From: JABDGM01 sp046349975
GTDB lineage: Bacteria; Planctomycetota; Planctomycetia; Pirellulales; Lacipirellulaceae
DNA length: 64,000 bases
Assembly (NCBI GenBank): GCA_046349975.1
Contig: JAXMBH010000011.1
Location: 119,227-183,226, forward strand
Reading direction: 5' to 3'
Shown here: in pieces, positions 18,346 to 27,131 of the stretch
Position numbering within the stretch: the first letter of the stretch is position 1
Layout: every line of letters starts with the position of its first letter
The notes under the pieces: generated by a model
Database searches by the model: none
Seen by the model: the letters and a program-made list of their open reading frames with translations, nothing else
What the model was told of the DNA's origin: nothing
Translations under genes and position numbers: made by a program

Positions 18346-18893
18346 TTGCTCGCTGGGGCCGTCGCGACTGTGCCCGCCTGGGTCTTCACTTCCTTAAGCC
18401 GTCGATTTAGGCGGCGGATCAATTCGCTGTCAAGCGGCTCGCACCACGAACCGCGAATCGTGACATAGCCATCCTCCCAGTTGCCCAGCGCGGTCTTCAC
18501 ATCGCGTTCTGCCCACTCGGTGTGACGTTGCGCAAGCCGAGCCACCAGATTCACCGTGCGCTGATCGGTGACAGCGGGCAAATGCGCCGGGCCTTGTCCC
18601 GCGAAAAACGCCTCCACAATCTCGACCGGCACCGCCAACGGCGCACCTCGCCGCAAGTAGAACAATACATTGCCATCGGCGTACGCCACCCGCGGCCGGC
18701 GGGTTTGCAACAACAGCAGCCCGAGCGCGAGGCCGCCTATCGCCAGCAAGCTGATCCCCACCGCCCGCTGAACGCTGGCGACTGCCTCACCGCTGGCAAA
18801 AAACAGCCAGCCGCCAGCCACGGCAACAGTTGCTGGCACGACACAGCCAAAGAAAAGGGCCCGCCGATTCGGTCTCAACCACGATTCTTTCAT
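18342..18893 (-). CDS. membrane protein of unknown function, coupled to mfnB
   Basis: 183 residues from the ATG at 18893 (an upstream in-frame start would add 29 residues of poor composition). Two membrane helices lie near the N-terminus (RALFFGCVVPATVAVAGGWLF and AVGISLLAIGGLALGLLLL). A soluble domain with beta character follows (RVAYADGNVLFYLRRGAPLAVPVEI, WCEPLDSELIRRLNRRLKEV), resembling PH-like or YcxB-type membrane-anchored domains. It overlaps mfnB by 4 bases, which implies joint expression, but a link to cofactor synthesis is not otherwise supported. Family not recognised. Confidence 0.72.
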   Translation of the reverse strand: MKESWLRPNRRALFFGCVVPATVAVAGGWLFFASGEAVASVQRAVGISLLAIGGLALGLLLLQTRRPRVAYADGNVLFYLRRGAPLAVPVEIVEAFFAGQGPAHLPAVTDQRTVNLVARLAQRHTEWAERDVKTALGNWEDGYVTIRGSWCEPLDSELIRRLNRRLKEVKTQAGTVATAPASK

Positions 18894-19427
18894 TGACCGT
18901 TCAAACAGCTCTGGTTTATCCCCATGTCCCCGCACCCCTATGCATGCCTGCGCGCCGGAAAGCCGGCGGCCGCTCGGCAATATCCCGCATGTACGGCGGG
19001 CTGATACACATCGCCGTTACTTTTCCATCCGATGACGCCACAAATTGTAGCAGCCCAAGCCGGCCTCGGCGCGGCACATGCGGCGGTGATCTCGTCGCCG
19101 CACCCACCACCGCCCGGCTGGCTGCATGGGGCATGTTCGTCTCCCAGTTTCCCCTCCCACTTTGAAACTACCTGCCCCGGCGCCGCTTTGTCAGCAACTT
19201 TTCCCAGTTTCGACTTGTCGCCGCCACGTCGGGTATCGATATTGAAGGCAGAAGCCGGTTCCAAGCCATGTGACCGGCACTTCGACTTTTCGTGCCCTGC
19301 CTGGGGACAGAGGCAGCCACCTGGTTTCGAAACGGCTTCTAACTACGAAGCGATCCGCTCAATCAATTGAGCACCACCGCGCTTCAATCGCGAATCTTCT
19401 GCCCTGGCCACCGGCCGTTCGCCAGCC
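18894..19427. other. intergenic, no gene seen
   Basis: About 530 bases between the divergent membrane-protein and RNase D genes. Open frames here are short and lack ribosome binding sites. No hairpin-plus-T-run or tRNA-like fold was found. Confidence 0.4.
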
Positions 19428-20627
19428 GTGTCGCACGACTCGATTACTACTCCCGCGCAACTTGCCGACTTCTGCCGGCGCTTGGCTCAGGCAGATCGCA
19501 TTGGCATTGATACCGAGTTTGTTTCGGAAGACACGTTTCGTCCCGAACTGTGTCTAATTCAAGTCGTCACCGAGCACGACCTTGCGGTAATCGACCCGTT
19601 CCGCGTCGGCGACCTGCGAGCGTTCTGGGATATCCTAGCCGATGGCGATCACTCCACCATCGTCCATGCGGCCCGCGAAGAGGTGAACTTCGCACTCCAC
19701 GCCTGCGGAAAGCCACCCGCCAACCTCTTCGATACGCAACTCGCCGCGGCCTTTTGCAGCAATGAGTATCCGGCCTCGTACGGTTCAGTCGTCACCAGGT
19801 TTCTGAGTGCCCGCCCGGCCAAGGGCGAACAACGCACCGACTGGCGCCGTCGCCCGCTTACGCACGAGCAAATCGACTACGCATTGGAAGACGTCCGCTA
19901 CCTGTTGCCACTCTATGAAACGCTCGGCCGCAAGCTTCAACGGCTCAACCGGCTCGAGTGGCTCGGCGAAGAAATGGAGCGGTGGCTCACCGACTTGCAG
20001 GACGCCCGCGACAACCCGCGCTGGCGGCGCGTCTCTGGCCTTGGCAATCTTTCGCCGCGCAGCCTGGCCATTGTCCGCGAACTCTGGATGTGGCGCCGCG
20101 AGGAGGCCGAACGCCGCGATGTTCCTCCCCGTCGCGTGCTGCGCGATGACTTGCTCGTCGAAATCGCCAAACGCAAGAGCGACACTGTTGAAAAAGTGCG
20201 GGCCCTGCGTGGCATGCACCGCGGCATGAAGAACGAAATGCTCGCGGGCATTGCGGCGGCCGTAAAAAGTGGTCTCGAAGCGCCGCTCGAGGAAATCCAA
20301 CGCTCTTCCTCCGACGCCGCGCCGCCACAGCTCAATCTGCTCGGCCAATTCCTCTCGCCGGCGCTCTCCAGTATTTGTCGCAACGCAAATGTCGCCACCA
20401 GCCTCGCCGGCACCGCAACCGATGTCCGCGACCTCATTGCCTATCGCCTCGGCTTCAATGGTTCGGGAAATGGCGAACCCCCGCTGCTCGCAATTGGTTG
20501 GCGTGCCGAGCTCGTTGGCCACCTGATCGAAGAATTGCTGGCCGGCCAAAAATCGATTCGAATCGAGGACCCGCTTAGCGAACACCCACTGGCTTTCGAT
20601 CCCGTGCACACCCAAGTTCGTGAGTAG
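19428..20627 (+). CDS. rnd: ribonuclease D
   Basis: 399 residues, GTG start. A 3'-5' exoribonuclease of the DEDDy type that trims tRNA and other small RNAs. Exonuclease motif I is IGIDTEFVSED (Asp and Glu); motif III is YALEDVRYLLPLY (Tyr and Asp). Motif II reads VHAAREEVNFAL, with Glu where E. coli RNase D has Asp (HAGSEDLEVF). An HRDC domain follows at about 210-280 (LSPRSLAIVRELWMWRREEAE, RRVLRDDLLVEIAKR). A third, less conserved helical region reaches the C-terminus. The gene stands alone and ends near a GC-rich hairpin at 20690. Confidence 0.93.
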   Translation: MSHDSITTPAQLADFCRRLAQADRIGIDTEFVSEDTFRPELCLIQVVTEHDLAVIDPFRVGDLRAFWDILADGDHSTIVHAAREEVNFALHACGKPPANLFDTQLAAAFCSNEYPASYGSVVTRFLSARPAKGEQRTDWRRRPLTHEQIDYALEDVRYLLPLYETLGRKLQRLNRLEWLGEEMERWLTDLQDARDNPRWRRVSGLGNLSPRSLAIVRELWMWRREEAERRDVPPRRVLRDDLLVEIAKRKSDTVEKVRALRGMHRGMKNEMLAGIAAAVKSGLEAPLEEIQRSSSDAAPPQLNLLGQFLSPALSSICRNANVATSLAGTATDVRDLIAYRLGFNGSGNGEPPLLAIGWRAELVGHLIEELLAGQKSIRIEDPLSEHPLAFDPVHTQVRE

Positions 20628-20689
20628 TGGCGACGAGTCATTGCTCCGTGCATTGCCAACCAGCTATTTGACAATCAGCCGCTAGCGCC

Positions 20690-20707
20690 CCGGCGGGTGC
20701 CCGCCGG
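20690..20707. repeat. GC-rich palindrome between rnd and the M24 peptidase gene
   Basis: Perfect 8-bp arms CCGGCGGG and CCCGCCGG around TG, with the flanks TAGC/CTA partly extending the pairing. No T-run follows, so it is not a standard terminator. Short GC palindromes of this kind are common between planctomycete genes. Confidence 0.5.
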
Positions 20708-20782
20708 CTAATTTGTCCGACGACACTGCTTCCGGCATCGAGCACTGACCTACCGCTCTTACTTCCACAACTTTCAGCGTCC

Positions 20783-21904
20783 ATGCCCGACGATCCATTC
20801 CCCATCGACCGAGAAGCCTGTCGCGGCCGGCAGCGGCGTTTGCTCGCCGCGCTGGAACCGCTCGATGTCGATGCCACGCTGCTCACGCGACGGGAATCTG
20901 TCCAATGGGTAACCGGCGTTTGTGTCCGCCCCCCGTTCGAACCGGTCGCGCTCATCACCGGCAAGGGCCACGTTACGCTCGTCATGCCGGAGCATCTGCT
21001 CGATGAAACCGCCGCGGCCGACGACATCCTTGGTTACGACGCCAAGTGGCACGCCACCACACGCGATGATCAGCGGTTCGCATCCGCGCTCACCATCGAA
21101 CCCAAATTGCCGAAGGCCCTCAAGCAAGTCGCCTGCGAATTCGAAGCCTTCGCGCCCAGCCTGCTGATCGGCCTCAATGCACCGCTGGTGGAAATCGACT
21201 CGGTATTGTTCGAACTCCGCCGCCGCAAGGACGCCGACGAACTGCGGCTCATGGCCAAAGCGAATGAAGCCAATCGCGCAATGTACGAGCAGGCGCGCCG
21301 CATCGTCCGCCCCGGCCTTAACGAGTTGGAACTTTTCGGCGAAATGCACCGCGTTGCCGTCGATTCGCTCGGTGAAGCCCCAACCTACTTTGGCCAGGAC
21401 TTCCGCTTTTCCCACCCCGGCGGGCCGCCGCGAGACCGTGTTGCGCAGGCCGGTGAAATCCTCATCCTCGATCTCGGCGTCGGCTTCCGCGGCTATCACT
21501 CCGATAATGCCAGGGCCATTGCCGTCGACGGTGCGCCGACCGCCGACCAGCTTCGCGCCTGGGAAACGGTGCAGGGCGTTTTCGACATGATCGCCTCCGA
21601 GGCCAAGCCCGGTTGCTCTTGCCGCCGGTTGTACGATCTGGCCTATCGACAGCTGAATCGCCGCTCCTCCTGGACGTTCAACCACCACCTTGGCCACGGC
21701 GTGGGCTTAGCGCCGCACGAAGGGCCGCACCTAAACCCGTACTGGGACGACATTCTGGCCGAAGGCGACTTCCTGGCGGTCGAGCCCGGCGTGTACCACG
21801 AATCGCTACGTGCCGGCGTGCGGCTCGAACAAAACTATCTCGTCACAGGCGACGGCGTGCAGCTGATTACCGATTGGCCGCTCGAGCTTACCGCGACGCT
21901 TTAG
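20783..21904 (+). CDS. M24 family metallopeptidase (Xaa-Pro aminopeptidase-like)
   Basis: 373 residues. The N-terminal domain (about 1-145) is of the creatinase/prolidase type. The catalytic pita-bread domain (about 150-370) keeps the five metal ligands: Asp in LILDLGVGFRGYHSDNAR (two Asp), His in HHLGHGVGLAPHEGPH, Glu in FLAVEPGVYHE, and Glu in GVRLEQNYLVT. It would cut an N-terminal residue preceding proline, using two divalent metals. No signal peptide, so it is cytoplasmic. It starts 155 bases after rnd on the same strand; co-transcription is possible but there is no functional tie. Confidence 0.92.
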   Translation: MPDDPFPIDREACRGRQRRLLAALEPLDVDATLLTRRESVQWVTGVCVRPPFEPVALITGKGHVTLVMPEHLLDETAAADDILGYDAKWHATTRDDQRFASALTIEPKLPKALKQVACEFEAFAPSLLIGLNAPLVEIDSVLFELRRRKDADELRLMAKANEANRAMYEQARRIVRPGLNELELFGEMHRVAVDSLGEAPTYFGQDFRFSHPGGPPRDRVAQAGEILILDLGVGFRGYHSDNARAIAVDGAPTADQLRAWETVQGVFDMIASEAKPGCSCRRLYDLAYRQLNRRSSWTFNHHLGHGVGLAPHEGPHLNPYWDDILAEGDFLAVEPGVYHESLRAGVRLEQNYLVTGDGVQLITDWPLELTATL

Positions 21905-22015
21905 CACAGTTGGTACGCAAAGTGCTCTAGTCCGCTGCGATTCGTCAATTAGCGGGCCGGGCGACGATCGTTCGAGCCGCCCGCGATCCGAACCTCTAAG
22001 CAAGGAGATTTCACG

Positions 22016-22198
22016 ATGAAACGCATTTTGAGCGCGGTCCTGATGACGCTTGTCATCGCCGCCGGGGCGATTGGGTGCTCCGACAAGTCGTCGACCACGA
22101 AAAAGACCGAAACGTCGACGCCGGGCGGAACCACCACCCAACAAACGACAACCGAAACGAAGACCAGCGGCGACAACCCGCCGCCGCCAGCTAAGTAA
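22016..22198 (+). CDS. small Thr-rich lipoprotein
   Basis: 60 residues with AAGGAG 8 bases before the ATG. A lipoprotein signal MKRILSAVLMTLVIAAGAIG is followed by the lipobox Cys21. The mature part is only 40 residues, dominated by Thr, Lys, Ser and Gln and ending in PPPPAK; it is certainly disordered. The strong ribosome binding site and clean lipobox support a real gene. Function unknown; perhaps an envelope spacer. Confidence 0.8.
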   Translation: MKRILSAVLMTLVIAAGAIGCSDKSSTTKKTETSTPGGTTTQQTTTETKTSGDNPPPPAK

Positions 22199-22250
22199 GC
22201 GCTCCAAACGCTTACCGCAGACGGAAATACCAAGCGCCGTCTCCACGAGT

Positions 22251-22316
22251 CATCCCGAGCAAGCATCCCGACGCGCAAGCGCCAAACTCCCGCTCGCTCG
22301 GGATGATTTCGTTTTT
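22251..22316 (+). terminator. probable terminator after the small lipoprotein gene
   Basis: Inverted repeat CATCCCGAGC (22251-22260) and GCTCGGGATG (22296-22305), followed by ATTTCGTTTTT. The loop is long (35 bases), so efficiency is uncertain. A second small hairpin (GTAAGCG/CGCTTAC, 22195-22215) straddles the stop codon. Confidence 0.5.
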
Positions 22317-22334
22317 GCGTGGCCACTGCACCGC

Positions 22335-22729
22335 GGGGTGGCTGGGGCAGAGGCTCTGCGATGCCCCAGTCCAAAGTAACTGGGGTGTCGACGACTCCGC
22401 CCCAGCCATCCTCGGGGGTGGCTGGGGTCGAGCCGAAGGCGAGCCCCCAGTGCGCGTCAGTCATCTCAGGCGAACTTGCCTCGTCTTCGGGGGGGTGGCT
22501 GGGGCAGAGGCTCTGCGATGCCCCAGCCCAAAGTTACTGGGGTGTCGACGACTCCGCTCCAGCCATCCTCGGGGGTGGCTGGGGTCGAGCCGAAGGCGAG
22601 CCCCCAGTGCGCGTCAGTTATCTCAGGCGAACTTGCCTCGTCTTCGGGGGGGTGGCTGGGGCAGAGGCTCTGCGATGCCCCAGCCCAAAGTAACTGGGGT
22701 GTCGACGACTCCGCTCCAGCCATCCTCGA
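22335..22729. repeat. 157-base tandem repeat, 2.5 copies, palindrome-rich
   Basis: Starts of the repeating unit GGGGTGGCTGGGG lie at 22335, 22492 and 22649, exactly 157 bases apart. Copies are nearly identical, differing at a few positions. Each unit has two halves that both start with GGTGGCTGGGG. One carries arms CTGGGGCA/TGCCCCAG around AGAGGCTCT; the other carries CTGGGG/CCCCAG. The third copy stops after the first half, so five hairpins alternate A-B-A-B-A. A single degenerate A half lies at 42054. All frames through it are open for a while, but the product is only repeat, so I treat it as non-coding. Confidence 0.92.
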
Positions 22730-22742
22730 CATTTTCAACGCC

Positions 22743-24707
22743 TCACTGCGGTGTCTGTTCGTTCCGCAACTCGAACGAAATCCCGTGATAACCGTCGTCC
22801 GTATCGTATAAAATCCCGCCACCCGCGCCCGTATACTTCATCAGCGTCTCAAACGGCGGCAGCTTGTTCTCCTCCATTGCGTCGGCCAGCGCCTTCAGCA
22901 TTCGCACCTTCTCTTTGTTCTCGTCGATCAGCTTGCGGGTCTTCTCCGATGTCAGCAGATCATACCACTGCCGCAGCGTCTCTTCGAAGCGATTCATCGA
23001 GAACAACACCGGCGTCGTCCCGACCGTTTCGCGGCCGATAACCGCACTCGTGCGAATGTAATCCGCCGAGTCCACTAGACGCGGCACCGTTCCGTCTCGC
23101 GCTGCAATGTACTGTTCAAACCGTTGGCACGATGTGCCGATGAAGAAATAGCCGTCCATGATCGCCACGAACGGAGTGAGAACGATAGCGTCCGGATCGT
23201 CCGGTTCCGCCTGCTGGTCTTGTGGTCGACGCGGCGCCTTGACGCCGCCCTTAATCAGCCCGTAATACGTCACGCTCCCGAAATGTCTCTCTTCGAAAAT
23301 CTCCGGGAACCGCTTCACCACGGTGTCAAGCGATTCCTGGGCGCCCTTTTCATCCACAAGCTCAGCCGCAAACACATGCTGCTGACCGCGGAAGTGCGAT
23401 GGCCGCTCATAACCGATCGTCCACGTATAGCGGCCCTTGAGGTTGTCGATCACCTTCGTTTGCACATCGATGCCAAGCTTGTCCGTAAGTTTCTCCTGCA
23501 CAAACTTCGCAACGGAGCCCTGGTAGCGAAATTGGTCGACCATCGCCGCCACGCGGTCAAACGCCGTCCGCATGTTCCAGTTCCACGCGAGGTACGTTTC
23601 CACGCTCAACGGCACGAACGGTTGCGGCGCGAGGTCGCCGGGCTCGAAGGCGGGAATCAACATCACGCCGGCCCGCGGGTTTTGCAGCAGCACGTGCATT
23701 TGCATCAGGCTGTCATATTCATCGGTGGCGTAAGTGATTGCCCCGCCGATTGCCTGCAGGCCGTCGAGTCCGAGCGATGGAAACAACCCAAGCGCAAAAC
23801 TCACGCCGCCGCTGCCGCGCCCAAAATTACGAATGACCTCGATCGGATCGACATAATACATCAGCTGCGGCGGCGGATCCTGCGGCCGCCGGCAGTTCTT
23901 CACGATCGTCACGAACCGCGGATTCTCCGCGAGCGTTTTGCCAGGGACAAACTCTTCCGTCTTCTTCCCCGCAGCAGCTTCGCCCTCCTTCGGTGCATCT
24001 TCGCTCTTCACCTCGACGCTTACAGTCGCTGCGTCGGCCTCCGCTGCCGCTCCCGCTTCGCCCGCATGATCCCAATGCCACAACACGCCGTGAATCACAT
24101 TCGCATCGGTCGCCACCAGGATGACATTCTCCCGTCGGCACACGCCGAACATGCGGTTCTCGCGATCCTTGTCGCGAACCACCGTGACTTCGACGTCGCC
24201 GATCTTCTCCGTGCTGAACTCTCCGCCTTTTTCTTTGGCGAGGTCGAGCGCGCGGTCGACAAGCTTATCCGCCACCGATGCCTCCTCGCCTTGATCGATG
24301 AGCAGCAACAGCGCCGGCCGCTTCTCCGGCCGCGCGACGACCGCGAATGCAATCTCCCCCTTGGGCAGCTTCTTGAGCTCTTCCCAGGTCACGCCAACTT
24401 TGCTCGCCCCCTCTTGCGTGTACAAATCGCCAACTTTGCCATACAAATTGTCGACGAGCGGCTTGAGCTCCGGATCCTGCAGCATCCGGCCAAAGTTGCC
24501 CTGGCTGGCCTTTTCGCCAAACTCATGCCCGTTCGATACGCGGACGAATACAATCGACTCTTCGGGAAAGAGCTTCATCGCCGAAGGCCGATCGGCCCCG
24601 CTCACCCCGGAGACGCCGAACGCCACAGCACAGCTGACCGCCGCCCACAACCACGCCCGCCGAGCGAAACACACAAAACGCCCGTAGCGGAATTCAATCA
24701 ACCGCAT
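22743..24707 (-). CDS. large exported hypothetical protein, DUF3352-like
   Basis: 654 residues from the ATG at 24707; an in-frame start 23 codons upstream adds an unlikely Gly/Ser-rich lead. The signal peptide includes AWLWAAVSCAVAFGVSGVSG, cut near ADRPSA. The mature part starts with LFPEESIVFVRVSNGHEFGEK and has repeated alpha/beta segments (EIAFAVVARPEKRPALLLLI, VEVTVVRDKDRENRMFGV, TWTIGYERPSHFRGQQHVFA). This is the pattern of planctomycete exported proteins that resemble DUF3352. There are no catalytic motifs. It runs opposite to the BON gene at 24891; the two share a 180-base divergent promoter region. Function unknown. Confidence 0.78.
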   Translation of the reverse strand: MRLIEFRYGRFVCFARRAWLWAAVSCAVAFGVSGVSGADRPSAMKLFPEESIVFVRVSNGHEFGEKASQGNFGRMLQDPELKPLVDNLYGKVGDLYTQEGASKVGVTWEELKKLPKGEIAFAVVARPEKRPALLLLIDQGEEASVADKLVDRALDLAKEKGGEFSTEKIGDVEVTVVRDKDRENRMFGVCRRENVILVATDANVIHGVLWHWDHAGEAGAAAEADAATVSVEVKSEDAPKEGEAAAGKKTEEFVPGKTLAENPRFVTIVKNCRRPQDPPPQLMYYVDPIEVIRNFGRGSGGVSFALGLFPSLGLDGLQAIGGAITYATDEYDSLMQMHVLLQNPRAGVMLIPAFEPGDLAPQPFVPLSVETYLAWNWNMRTAFDRVAAMVDQFRYQGSVAKFVQEKLTDKLGIDVQTKVIDNLKGRYTWTIGYERPSHFRGQQHVFAAELVDEKGAQESLDTVVKRFPEIFEERHFGSVTYYGLIKGGVKAPRRPQDQQAEPDDPDAIVLTPFVAIMDGYFFIGTSCQRFEQYIAARDGTVPRLVDSADYIRTSAVIGRETVGTTPVLFSMNRFEETLRQWYDLLTSEKTRKLIDENKEKVRMLKALADAMEENKLPPFETLMKYTGAGGGILYDTDDGYHGISFELRNEQTPQ

Positions 24708-24890
24708 CGCACGACTCCCAGAACTGAGGCCCAACCCGCCGCTGCCGGAAAACTTTTCGCCGCCGGCATTTGCCAATTAAGCGGGCAATTTGCTTGAAAT
24801 TCGTCAGACGCGGCGAAAACTTGGCTCTGATTATACCTTCGCGGGCCAGATAATATAGAATGGTTGCAGCCACCCTGCGGAGGATCTACT

Positions 24891-25682
24891 ATGTCGCCGC
24901 GCCTCCTAACGCTCGCCATCCTCTCGACTTTCGTACTCGCCGACCCCTCGATCGCACTAGCTCAAGGCCGCGGCGGCGCGGGCACGGCAACTTCTGGCGC
25001 CTCGGCGTTCCGCAGCAGCATGGGCGGAATGGGCGGCGGCTTCGGCAGCTCGATCGGCCGCAGCGGTAGCCTCGGCGCCGGCGGCATGAGCGGCTTCGGC
25101 GCCGGCGGATTCGGCAACTCCATGGGCGGCATGGGGGGCATGAGCGGCGGATTTGGCAACTCGGGCTTCGGCGCGAGTGGCTTTGGCAACTCCGGCCGCG
25201 GTGGCATCGGCGGCGGTCAATACGGTGGCGGTCAGTCGTTCGTCGGCCGCGATGCCGCCGACATGCAGGGCACGTTCGCTCAGTCGAACCGCGCGAGCAC
25301 TCAGTTCTTCAACAACATGAACCGCCAAATGGCGCGCCAGAATCGCCAACAAAAGGCGCAGACGGCGTCAAAAAACCCTTCTCAGGTTATGCGCATCGAA
25401 GTGCAGGTCGGTTTCGACGCAACGCCCCCCGCGCCCAGTGTAGTTGCGTCGAAACTCCAAACCCGCCTGGCGAAAATCCTCGCCGATCATCACATGTCGA
25501 TGCCCATCGTCACCGTCCAGGGCGACACCGCTGTCATCACCGGCGTCGCCAAAAGCGCGAGTGAACGCGATGTCATCGGCCAGCTCGTGTCGCTCGAACA
25601 AGGCGTTCGCGCCGTTCGCAACGACATGACCGTGCCGGGCGAACTGCCTATCGAAGATATTGCGCCCCCGCCGGGTAGTTGA
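24891..25682 (+). CDS. exported Gly-rich protein with C-terminal BON-like domain
   Basis: 263 residues from the ATG at 24891, with GGAGG 8 bases upstream. Signal peptide MSPRLLTLAILSTFVLADPS, cut after ALA. Residues ~25-115 are a Gly/Ser/Phe/Met repeat region (GMGGGFGSS, GFGNS units). Residues ~165-255 have BON-like alternation (SVVASKLQTRLAKILADHHM, IVTVQGDTAVITGVAKSASE, VRAVRNDMTVPGE). BON domains bind phospholipid or mediate envelope contacts. Its end overlaps the end of the convergent lipoprotein gene by 35 bases. It lies within the secretin neighbourhood. Confidence 0.82.
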   Translation: MSPRLLTLAILSTFVLADPSIALAQGRGGAGTATSGASAFRSSMGGMGGGFGSSIGRSGSLGAGGMSGFGAGGFGNSMGGMGGMSGGFGNSGFGASGFGNSGRGGIGGGQYGGGQSFVGRDAADMQGTFAQSNRASTQFFNNMNRQMARQNRQQKAQTASKNPSQVMRIEVQVGFDATPPAPSVVASKLQTRLAKILADHHMSMPIVTVQGDTAVITGVAKSASERDVIGQLVSLEQGVRAVRNDMTVPGELPIEDIAPPPGS

Positions 25683-27051
25683 TCGTCGCCGCGCCACCCG
25701 CTTGTAACGGAATCTGACTGGCCGTCGGCGCGACGACAGGTGACTGCGGCAGCATCCGTTGCTGCAGCGCCTGCTGTTGCATCAACTGTTGCTGCATGAG
25801 CTGCTGTTGCAATGATTGTTGCTGGGCTGCCTGCTGCGCTTGCTGTTGCATCATCGGCGTTTGCGTGGCCGGTGTCAGGCTGTAGCCGGCTGGCAGTTGC
25901 GTCATCGGTTGCGTCACCGGCAGCATCGTGGGCTGCGAACCCAGCGGCAACTGCCCCGCGCCGGGCAGCGCACCGTTCGGCGACAGCATCGGCTGCGTGC
26001 CGGGAAACGCGCGGCTCATTCCGGTCGGACCACACGCGCCCGTTGGCACTGGCGCAATCGTCCCGGCAGGCAATACGCCTGCAGCCGGAAGGGCCCCTGC
26101 AGCCGGCAACGGGTACGCGCCCAGCGGCTGCATCGACTGATTCATGATCGGCAACTGCGCCGGTTGCTGATATTGCAGCGCCATCGCATGCGCGTTCGCC
26201 GCCCCAGGAATCGGCTGATTTGCTATCTCCGCGGCTGTCGGCAATTGATAAGTGCCGGGCAAATTGATCGTCGTCGCTGTGAGTTTCTTCGCCGGCAAGG
26301 CTGCCGGATCCTGTGAACCATTCGCGAGCGCCGCCTGCGGGTCGACCGCCACGGCCGCCTCGTAACTAGCTTGCTTGGCCCCGTCGCGGTCCCGCATCCG
26401 CTTCTCTTGCAGCGCCTGCAGCGTTTGAATCGGCTGCTTTGCCTCGACGCCCTCGGGCAGCTTCGGCGGCTGCACCCGACCGTCGATCTTCGCCACCGGA
26501 GCCATCGTCCCGGGCAAGTTCACGCGCGCCTGCTCGCTGCTGATGAGCGAGCCCTTCTTCGGCGCGAAGCGGCAAATCAGGCTCACCTCCGTCCGCGGAC
26601 CGCCGGCTTCGTCCCAGGGCAGGAAGAAACTGTACGAAGCACCAAATTCGTTCTTGCTCATGTGCAGCGGAATTTGATCGGCCGGAAACACATACCGCCG
26701 CGTCGGCTTCGTGTCCGTTGGCTCGCGGTCCGTTTCATCAAACGCATACACCACAAGCTCACCGTCGACCAGGATCGGCTTCTTCTCGTCCTTTTCGTAG
26801 AATGTGACCCGGCCGCCGAACCCACGCTGCGATTTCTTTCCCGGCTGCGAGCACACCGTGTCGGCCCACGTCGCCGTCATCCGCGTCGGCGTGCCTTCCT
26901 GCGGCTCGTTCTCATCGCGGAACGGCCACGTATTATCCAAGCTGAACATCTCCGCTGGCTTCCACGACATCTTCGCGCAGCCCAGGTTGCTAACCATCGC
27001 TGCTGCCAACATCGCGACGCCGATTACTCGAATTCGAAAGATTGCGTTCAT
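25648..27051 (-). CDS. lipoprotein with Pro/Gln-rich C-terminal half
   Basis: 467 residues. A lipoprotein signal with MLAAAMVSNLGC (lipobox Cys about residue 25) is followed by a folded region, residues ~30-185 (TRMTATWADTVCSQPGKKSQR, FGGRVTFYEKDEKKPILVDG, ASYSFFLPWDEAGG, VSLICRFAPKKGSLISSEQ). The remainder is low-complexity, with Gln tracts near residues 405-445. It is probably an outer-membrane-associated assembly factor for the secretin gene, which lies 80 bases upstream on the same strand. No named family recognised. The last 35 bases overlap the convergent BON gene. Confidence 0.8.
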   Translation of the reverse strand: MNAIFRIRVIGVAMLAAAMVSNLGCAKMSWKPAEMFSLDNTWPFRDENEPQEGTPTRMTATWADTVCSQPGKKSQRGFGGRVTFYEKDEKKPILVDGELVVYAFDETDREPTDTKPTRRYVFPADQIPLHMSKNEFGASYSFFLPWDEAGGPRTEVSLICRFAPKKGSLISSEQARVNLPGTMAPVAKIDGRVQPPKLPEGVEAKQPIQTLQALQEKRMRDRDGAKQASYEAAVAVDPQAALANGSQDPAALPAKKLTATTINLPGTYQLPTAAEIANQPIPGAANAHAMALQYQQPAQLPIMNQSMQPLGAYPLPAAGALPAAGVLPAGTIAPVPTGACGPTGMSRAFPGTQPMLSPNGALPGAGQLPLGSQPTMLPVTQPMTQLPAGYSLTPATQTPMMQQQAQQAAQQQSLQQQLMQQQLMQQQALQQRMLPQSPVVAPTASQIPLQAGGAATINYPAGAQYLR

Positions 27052-27131
27052 CGATCAGCCGTTGGATTTTCGTGCATTCAGTTCGCAGCTGGATTCGCAA
27101 GAATCCGGCCGCACTACCTCGGCACGCAGAA

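Noticed and set aside
22335..22729. Possible CRISPR array because of regular repeats.
   Set aside because: Units are 157 bases with no unique spacers, and no cas genes are present.
22303..22788. Open frames through the 157-base repeat encoding repeated peptides.
   Set aside because: The period 157 is not a multiple of 3, so each copy would be read in a different frame; the same sequence appears as a solo piece at 42054 outside any gene.
23124..24797. A 557-codon plus-strand frame opposite the DUF3352-like gene.
   Set aside because: The product is Arg/His/Leu-rich without domains; the minus-strand gene has a signal peptide and regular secondary structure.
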